Assembly: GCA_016191995.1 (NCBI GenBank)
Contig: JACPVA010000071.1
Coordinates: 59,597-123,596, forward strand
DNA from: Burkholderiales bacterium
Lineage (GTDB): Bacteria; Pseudomonadota; Gammaproteobacteria; Burkholderiales; Burkholderiaceae_C
Length of the DNA stretch: 64,000 nucleotides
Reading direction: 5' to 3'
Below the pieces are notes generated by a model that made no database searches, had not been told where the DNA came from, and saw nothing but the letters and a program-made list of their open reading frames with translations. Of this stretch, positions 57,741 to 64,000 are shown piece after piece. Both the position numbers and the translations under genes were made by a program. Positions within the stretch are counted from its first letter, which is position 1. Each line of letters starts with the position of its first letter.

Positions 57741-59183
57741 TCAGTCGATCCGCTGCCCGAGCTGCCCGAGCTGCATCGAGAACACCGCGCAGTCCGCGTC
57801 CTCCAGCGCACGCAGGTCGAGCAGCAGCCGGTCGTCGGCGATGCGGCCGATCACCGGCCGCGGCAGCGCGCGCAGCGCCGCGGCGAGCGCCTCCAGCGCG
57901 CGCCCGGCGCCCTTCTTCGCGGCCGGCGCGATCGCCAGCCCGGCCGACGGCAGCCGCTCGACCGGCAGCGACCCGGACCCGATCTGCCCCAGCAGCTCGA
58001 CCCCCTCGACCGTGAAGCGCGGCGCCAGCGCCGCCTGCAACGCCGGCTGCAGCGCCTGCGCCTGCGCGCGGATGGCGTCCAGCGGCCGCGTCAGCAGCCG
58101 CAGCGTCGGCAGCTCCTGCGCCAGCCGCTCGGGGCGCAGGTACAGCCGCAGCGTGGCTTCCAGCGCCGCCAGCGGCAGCTTGCCCACGCGCAGCGCGCGC
58201 TTGAGCGGGAAGCGCCGGATGCGCTCGATCGCGTCGCGCCGGCCGACGATCAGCCCGGCCTGCGGCCCGCCGAGCAGCTTGTCGCCGCTGAAGGTGACGA
58301 CGTCGCAGCCGGCGGCGATCTTGTCCTGCGGCGTCGGCTCGCGCGGCAGGCCCCAGGCCGTCATGTCGACCAGCGCCCCGCTGCCCAGGTCGGTCGCCAC
58401 CGGCAACGCGTGCGCGTGGGCGATGCGCGCCAGCTCGGCCTCGTCGACCGCGGCGGTGAAGCCCTGCACCGCGTAGTTGCTCGTGTGCACCTTCATCAGC
58501 AGCGCGCTGCGCGGGCCGATCGCGCGCTCGTAGTCGTGCGCATGGGTGCGGTTGGTCGTGCCGACCTCGACCAGCGTCGCGCCGGCGCTGGCCATCACGT
58601 CGGGCATGCGGAAGCTGCCGCCGATCTCGACCAGCTCGCCGCGCGAGACGATGACCTCCCGTCCCGCCGCGAGCGCCGCGATCGTCAGCAGCACCGCGGC
58701 GGCATTGTTGTTGACGACGGTGGCGGCCTCGGCGCCGGTCAGCTCGCACAGCAGACCCTCGACCAGGCTGTCGCGGTCGCCGCGGCCGCCGCCGGCGAGG
58801 TCGTATTCCAGGTTGTTCGGGCCGGCCATCGTCGCCAGCAGATGCCCGAGCGCCGCCTCGGCCAGCACCGCGCGGCCGAGGTTGGTGTGCAGCACGGTGC
58901 CGGTCAGGTTGATCACCGCGCGCATGCGCGGCGCGAGCCGGGCGTCGACGCGCGCCGCCAGCGCGCGCGCGAGCGCGTCGCCGCCGACCTCGGCCGCCGG
59001 CAGCTCGCCGACGCGCGCGCGCGCGCGCAGCGCTTCGAGCAGCGCGCGCGCCTCGCCTGCGACCAGCGTGTGGCCGTGCTCGGCGATGAGTGCGGCCACC
59101 GCAGGCTGGCGCAGCAGCCGGTCGATGGCAGGCAGGTCCTTCGGCGTCGCGCGGGTGTCGGGCACAGGGAGCGTTTGCGGCAT
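57741..59183 (-). CDS. selA: L-seryl-tRNA(Sec) selenium transferase
   Basis: The 480-residue product matches Sel[21 protein letters not shown] (about residue 90-109), NNNAAAVLL, and the PLP-binding [13 protein letters not shown] with Lys302. SelA forms selenocysteinyl-tRNA from seryl-tRNA(Sec) and selenophosphate. selB, selC and selD are not in the window. Start ATG 59183. It is alone here; a 144-bp repeat lies upstream. Confidence 0.96.
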   Translation of the reverse strand: MPQTLPVPDTRATPKDLPAIDRLLRQPAVAALIAEHGHTLVAGEARALLEALRARARVGELPAAEVGGDALARALAARVDARLAPRMRAVINLTGTVLHTNLGRAVLAEAALGHLLATMAGPNNLEYDLAGGGRGDRDSLVEGLLCELTGAEAATVVNNNAAAVLLTIAALAAGREVIVSRGELVEIGGSFRMPDVMASAGATLVEVGTTNRTHAHDYERAIGPRSALLMKVHTSNYAVQGFTAAVDEAELARIAHAHALPVATDLGSGALVDMTAWGLPREPTPQDKIAAGCDVVTFSGDKLLGGPQAGLIVGRRDAIERIRRFPLKRALRVGKLPLAALEATLRLYLRPERLAQELPTLRLLTRPLDAIRAQAQALQPALQAALAPRFTVEGVELLGQIGSGSLPVERLPSAGLAIAPAAKKGAGRALEALAAALRALPRPVIGRIADDRLLLDLRALEDADCAVFSMQLGQLGQRID

Positions 59184-59295
59184 GGGCTCGCATTCTGGCC
59201 GACCGCACGTGGTCCGGCGCGCTTCCGCGCGCCACGCCTGCCCGGCCGCATCACCTCGGCGGCAGCCGCCGCGCCCCGTTCAGCGGCGCATCGTT

Positions 59296-59439
59296 TCAGT
59301 TATCCATGGCGCGACCACGCCACCTGCGACGCAGGAAGCCGGCCCAGCCAAGCCCTTGCGCGGATCCGGCTTCGCCGGTCCGCAGCAAGCGCCCCCTCGG
59401 GGGGCAGCGAACGCAGTGAGCGTGGGGGTTTCATCTCAT
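59296..59439 (-). repeat. 144-bp dispersed repeat, copy 2
   Basis: This copy differs from 42131-42274 at 6 positions by eye and has the same length and orientation. It contains the same inverted repeats. It again begins inside the 3' end of a minus-strand gene: the methyltransferase's last codons (ATG AGA TGA) come from it. No frame or transposase is present. Confidence 0.9.
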
Positions 59440-60066
59440 GCTGCGCGCGGTGACGACGACGAATCCGCCCGCGCCGCGACCCGGGCGCACCGGCTCGATT
59501 TCGGGTGCATGGCCGAGCGGCCGCGTCAGAGTCTGCGCCCAGGCGTCGATCGCGAAGCCGCTGACCGCGAGCAGCCGCTCGACCTCGTCGGCGGCGTGGA
59601 AGCTGGCGTCCCGATAGAAGACACTTTCGCCCTGCCGCGCCTGGTAGTGGCGGCCGAGCGCGCTGTCGCGGTCGATGAAACCGATCACCAGCCTTCCGCC
59701 GGGGCGCAGCACGCGGCGCGCCTCGGCCAGCATCGCCGCCGGGTCGTCGACGAAGCACAGCGTGGTCACGACCAGCGCGTGGTCGAAGCGGTCGTCCGCG
59801 TAGGGCAGCGCCTCGGCCACGGCCTGGACGACCTCGATGCCGCGCCGGCGCGCGATCGCGAGCATCGCCGGCGACGGGTCGACCCCAGCGCCGACGCCCA
59901 GCGGTGCCGCGAAGCGGCCGCTGCCGACGCCGATCTCGAGCCCCTGCCCGGTCATCGGCACGAAGGGCCGCAGCGCCAGCAGCTCGGACACATAGGCCGC
60001 CTCGTTGTCGGCGAACCATTCCTCGTAGCGGTCGACGTGGCTCTCGAAGGCAGCAGATCGGGCCAT
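59431..60066 (-). CDS. Class I SAM-dependent methyltransferase
   Basis: The 211-residue product has motif I LEIGVGSGRF (about residue 43-52), GVDPSPAMLAIA, and the motif-IV-like DHALVVTTLCFVDDP. A later segment is [16 protein letters not shown]. This is a typical small Methyltransf_11-type enzyme; the substrate is unknown. The C terminus reads into the repeat. Start ATG 60066. It is divergent from fumA. Confidence 0.88.
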   Translation of the reverse strand: MARSAAFESHVDRYEEWFADNEAAYVSELLALRPFVPMTGQGLEIGVGSGRFAAPLGVGAGVDPSPAMLAIARRRGIEVVQAVAEALPYADDRFDHALVVTTLCFVDDPAAMLAEARRVLRPGGRLVIGFIDRDSALGRHYQARQGESVFYRDASFHAADEVERLLAVSGFAIDAWAQTLTRPLGHAPEIEPVRPGRGAGGFVVVTARSMR

Positions 60067-60245
60067 GGCAGCAATCTCCGTCGGCGCGCCGGCCGGGCTC
60101 GGGCTGCTGCGGGGCGCGCCGTCGGCTCGCCACGCGCCGCTGGCCGCGCTGGCCGCGCTGGCGCGCTGGCGCGAGCATACGGCGTGGCGGCCACCGCGCA
60201 CGCCCGGCGAAGCGCGGCGCCGTCAGCCCGGCGCCATCGTCGGTC

Positions 60246-60251
60246 GATAAA
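60246..60251 (+). promoter_or_regulatory. Possible -10 element for fumarase
   Basis: GATAAA at 60246-60251 (or TAAACT one base on) lies 32 bases upstream of the fumarase start in GC-rich DNA. The -35 is unclear. Confidence 0.35.
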
Positions 60252-60283
60252 CTCGACGCATTGCCGCCCCGCCCCGCCGCACC

Positions 60284-61807
60284 ATGAGCACCACGATCCG
60301 CCACGCCGATCTCGTCGAGACCGTCGCTGCCGCGCTGCAGTACATCAGCTACTACCACCCGGCCGACTACATCGCCCACCTCGCGCGCGCCTACGAGCTC
60401 GAGCAGAGCCCGGCGGCCAAGGACGCGATCGCGCAGATCCTGACCAACTCGCGCATGAGCGCCGAGGGCCGGCGCCCGATCTGCCAGGACACCGGCATCG
60501 TCAACGTCTTCCTCGAGGTCGGCATGGACCTGCGCTGGGACCTGCCCGGCACGCTGCAGGACAGCGTCGACGAAGGCGTGCGGCGCGGCTACCTGAACCC
60601 CGACAACGTGCTGCGCGCGTCGGTCCTCGACGACCCGATCTTCGCGCGCAGGAATACGCGCGACAACACGCCGGCGGTGCTGCACACGACGCTGGTGCCG
60701 GGCGACAAGCTCGGCGTCACGGTCGCGGCCAAGGGCGGCGGCAGCGAGAACAAGAGCAAGTTCAAGATGATGAACCCGAGCGACGACCTCGTCGCCTGGG
60801 TGCTGGAGACGGTGCCGACGATGGGCGCCGGCTGGTGCCCGCCGGGGATGCTCGGCATCGGCGTCGGCGGCACGGCGGAGAAGGCCATGCTGCTGGCCAA
60901 GCAGTCGCTGATGGACCCGATCGACATGCATGAGCTGCTGCAGCGCGGGCCCGCCAGCAAGCTCGAGGAGCTGCGCATCGAGCTGTACGAGAAGGTCAAC
61001 GCGCTGGGCATCGGCGCGCAGGGCCTGGGCGGGCTGACGACCGTGCTCGACATCAAGATCGCGACCTTCCCGACCCACGCCGCGAGCAAGCCGGTGGCGA
61101 TGATCCCGAACTGCGCCGCCACCCGCCACGCGCATGTCGTGATGGACGGCAGCGGGCCGGCCTACCTGGAGCCGCCGAGCCTTGACCTGTGGCCCGACGT
61201 GCACTGGGCGCCCGACTACAACAAGAGCACGCGCGTCGACCTCGATGCGTTGACGCCCGCGCAGGTCGCGTCGTGGAAGCCGGGGCAGACGCTGCTGCTG
61301 TCGGGCAAGATGCTGACCGGCCGGGATGCCGCGCACAAGCGCATCGCCGACATGCTCGCCAAGGGCGAGAAGCTGCCGGTGGACTTCACGAATCGCGTCA
61401 TCTACTACGTCGGCCCGGTCGACCCGGTGCGCGACGAGGTCGTCGGGCCGGCCGGCCCGACCACCGCCACCCGGATGGACAAGTTCACCGAGATGATGCT
61501 GGCGCAGACCGGGCTGATCGCGATGATCGGCAAGGCCGAGCGCGGGCCGGTGGCGATCGAGGCGATCAAGCGCCACAGGAGCGCCTACCTGATGGCGGTC
61601 GGCGGCGCGGCGTATCTCGTCGCCAAGGCGATCAAGTCGGCGCGCGTCGTCGGCTTCGCCGACCTCGGGATGGAGGCGATCTACGAGTTCGACGTCCGCG
61701 ACATGCCGGTGACGGTCGCGGTCGACGCCGGCGGCACCAGCGTGCACCAGACCGGCCCGCGCGAGTGGCAGGCGCGGATCGGCAAGATCCCGGTCGTCGT
61801 CGCCTGA
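60284..61807 (+). CDS. fumA: Fumarate hydratase, class I
   Basis: The 507-residue product matches class I iron-sulfur fumarase: RPICQDTGIVNVFLEVG (Cys ligand, about residue 66), GAGWCPPGMLGIGVGG (about 181), and PNCAATRHAHVVMDGSGP (third Cys, about 274). It hydrates fumarate to malate in the TCA cycle. Start ATG 60284. It is monocistronic, with a GC hairpin after the stop. Confidence 0.95.
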   Translation: MSTTIRHADLVETVAAALQYISYYHPADYIAHLARAYELEQSPAAKDAIAQILTNSRMSAEGRRPICQDTGIVNVFLEVGMDLRWDLPGTLQDSVDEGVRRGYLNPDNVLRASVLDDPIFARRNTRDNTPAVLHTTLVPGDKLGVTVAAKGGGSENKSKFKMMNPSDDLVAWVLETVPTMGAGWCPPGMLGIGVGGTAEKAMLLAKQSLMDPIDMHELLQRGPASKLEELRIELYEKVNALGIGAQGLGGLTTVLDIKIATFPTHAASKPVAMIPNCAATRHAHVVMDGSGPAYLEPPSLDLWPDVHWAPDYNKSTRVDLDALTPAQVASWKPGQTLLLSGKMLTGRDAAHKRIADMLAKGEKLPVDFTNRVIYYVGPVDPVRDEVVGPAGPTTATRMDKFTEMMLAQTGLIAMIGKAERGPVAIEAIKRHRSAYLMAVGGAAYLVAKAIKSARVVGFADLGMEAIYEFDVRDMPVTVAVDAGGTSVHQTGPREWQARIGKIPVVVA

Positions 61808-61811
61808 ACCG

Positions 61812-61833
61812 CGCGCGGCCCGGGCGCCGCGCG
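61812..61833 (+). terminator. GC-rich hairpin after fumarase
   Basis: CGCGCGGC (61812-61819) and GCCGCGCG (61826-61833) form a perfect 8-bp stem around a CCGGGC loop, 5 bases after the fumarase stop. It could be a terminator; no T tract follows. Confidence 0.4.
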
Positions 61834-61918
61834 TGCAGCCTGATCGCGGGCGTCTCGACCGCGTTCGCCGCGGCCGCCGCGCGGGCCACCGCGTGCGCGG
61901 CGTTCGCCGCCGCCGCGC

Positions 61919-62854
61919 TCAGACCCCCGCCAGCACCCGCACGTGCGCGGCGACGCTGCGCGCCAGCGCGCTCAGGCTGTAGCCGCCCTCCAGGCAGGAG
62001 ACGATGCGGCCCTTGGCATGGCGCTCGGCCACCGCCACCAGCCGCTGCGTGATCCACTCGTAGTCGGCCTCGACGAGGCCGAGCTGGCCGAGGTCGTCCT
62101 CGCGGTGGGCGTCGAAGCCGGCGGAGACGAAGATCATCTGCGGCCGGAAGGCCTCCATCCGTGGCATCCACATCGCCTCGATGGCGTCGCGCACCTCCGG
62201 GCCGCGGGTGTAGGGCGGGATCGGCACGTTGACCATGTTGGTGCCTTTCGGCACCGCGCCGCTGTACGGGTACAGCGGGTGCTGGAAGAAGCTGCACATC
62301 AGGATGCGCTCGTCGCCGGCGACGATATCCTCGGTGCCGTTGCCGTGGTGGACGTCGAAGTCGACGATCGCGACCCGCTGCAACCCGTGCACGTCCAGCG
62401 CGTGGCGCGCCGCCACCGCGACGTTGTTGAAGAAGCAAAAGCCCATCGTCTCGTCGCGCGTCGCATGGTGCCCCGGCGGGCGCACGGCGCAGAAGGCGTT
62501 GACCGCCTCGCCGGCGATCACGGCGTCGGTGGCCGCGACCGCGGCGCCGGCAGCACGCAGCGCGGCGCGCCAGGTGCCGGGGCAGGCGATCGTGTCCGGG
62601 TCGAGCGCACGCGGCTTGCCCTCGGCCTCGACCTGGCGCAGCAGGTCGCCGAGCTGCAGCACGTAGCCCGCGGTGTGCGCGCGCTCGATCTGCTCCAGCG
62701 TCGCCTCGGGCGCATCGTGGAAGACCAGCGCCATGTCCAGCCCGGTGGCACGCAGGTGGTCGTTGATCGCGTCCAGCCGCTGCGGGCACTCGGGGTGCTC
62801 CGATCCCATATCGTGCAAACGGCACTGGGGGTGGGTGTAGAAGGCGGTCGTCAT
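61919..62854 (-). CDS. Histone-deacetylase-family amidohydrolase
   Basis: The 311-residue product has the class II HDAC-like core: RPPGHHATRDETMGFCFFNN, DFDVHHGNGTE (Asp and His metal ligands), and SAGFDAHREDDLG. Bacterial members deacetylate acetylated polyamines or other amides, or acetyl-CoA synthetase in some cases. The acs gene in this window is 33 kb away, so a link is only a possibility. Start ATG 62854. It is divergent from the MoxR gene, 36 bases between starts. Confidence 0.93.
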   Translation of the reverse strand: MTTAFYTHPQCRLHDMGSEHPECPQRLDAINDHLRATGLDMALVFHDAPEATLEQIERAHTAGYVLQLGDLLRQVEAEGKPRALDPDTIACPGTWRAALRAAGAAVAATDAVIAGEAVNAFCAVRPPGHHATRDETMGFCFFNNVAVAARHALDVHGLQRVAIVDFDVHHGNGTEDIVAGDERILMCSFFQHPLYPYSGAVPKGTNMVNVPIPPYTRGPEVRDAIEAMWMPRMEAFRPQMIFVSAGFDAHREDDLGQLGLVEADYEWITQRLVAVAERHAKGRIVSCLEGGYSLSALARSVAAHVRVLAGV

Positions 62855-62890
62855 GCGCGGCTGCGGCCTCTTTTCGGTATCGTCCGGCGC

Positions 62891-63829
<939 letters not shown>

Positions 63830-63905
63830 GCGCGCGCGCACGGCCGCGCAGACGGCGGCGCCCAAGCGTGCCGGGCCGGCCCGCGCGCCATGCGAGGATG
63901 CGGGC

Positions 63906-64000
63906 GTGAACACCCCCTCGGCCATGGCCCGCGAGCAGCCCGCCGCCCGTCGCGGGCCGGCGCGCCCGGGCGCAGCCGCCGCGCCGAGGCCAAGCCCCGC
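63906..64000 (+). CDS. Start of a probable DUF58 gene, cut by the right edge
   Basis: An open frame from GTG 63906 (or ATG 63924) runs off the window. Its first residues are Ala/Arg/Pro-rich and show no domain yet. A DUF58 gene is the usual neighbour of MoxR, so that is the expectation, not a finding. Confidence 0.35.
   Translation, partial: MNTPSAMAREQPAARRGPARPGAAAAPRPSP

Overview
This window is very GC-rich, densely coded DNA of bacterial chromosome type. The gene content points to a betaproteobacterium of the order Burkholderiales, perhaps the Rubrivivax/Sphaerotilus/Comamonas side. The clues are a small tryptophan-rich membrane protein (24091-24399) of a family I know mainly from that group, lutABC next to acs, class I fumarase, and the base composition. 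The order-level call is inference. No phage, insertion sequence or CRISPR array was seen. One tRNA gene (Val, CAC) is present.

Layout. (1) 1-12374, plus strand: a tightly coupled operon of a YdjY-domain protein cut by the left edge, an integral membrane protein, a Tat-exported prenyltransferase-repeat protein, three membrane proteins of unknown function, a MoxR AAA+ ATPase, a DUF58 protein, a BatA-like protein and a large VWA protein. (2) 12460-13266: a palindromic repeat in a convergent junction and a VTT/DedA-type membrane protein. (3) 13654-20363: a complete six-gene ebo (metabolite traffic) cluster in the order F-A-B-D-E-C. (4) 20503-29658: tRNA-Val, dnaQ, lgt, ilvD, the Trp-rich protein, the lactate-utilisation operon lutABC and acetyl-CoA synthetase. 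(5) 29959-57619: an ion-transport island. It holds a voltage-gated Na+ channel coupled to a Na+/Ca2+ exchanger-type protein, Na+/phosphate and Na+/dicarboxylate-type transporters, a DUF2062 protein, a ribosome-hibernation-like protein, two universal stress proteins, a Kef-type antiporter, a P-type ATPase, a second exchanger, and two separate Mrp-type Na+/H+ antiporter operons with a HEPN-MNT toxin-antitoxin pair between them. (6) 57741-64000: selA, a methyltransferase, class I fumarase, a histone-deacetylase-like amidohydrolase, and a second MoxR gene followed by the start of what is probably a DUF58 gene cut by the right edge.

The most striking features are the ebo cluster outside its best-known cyanobacterial and algal setting, the unusual MoxR operon, the coupled Na+ channel/exchanger pair, and the double Mrp locus whose second operon carries three NuoL/M/N-type subunits. 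Two dispersed repeat families also stand out. One is a GATCCGGG palindrome found in two convergent junctions (12460-12497 and 31908-31943). The other is a 144-bp element found twice, each time fused to the 3' end of a minus-strand gene (42131-42274 and 59296-59439). All functions are read from motifs and context; no database search was run.
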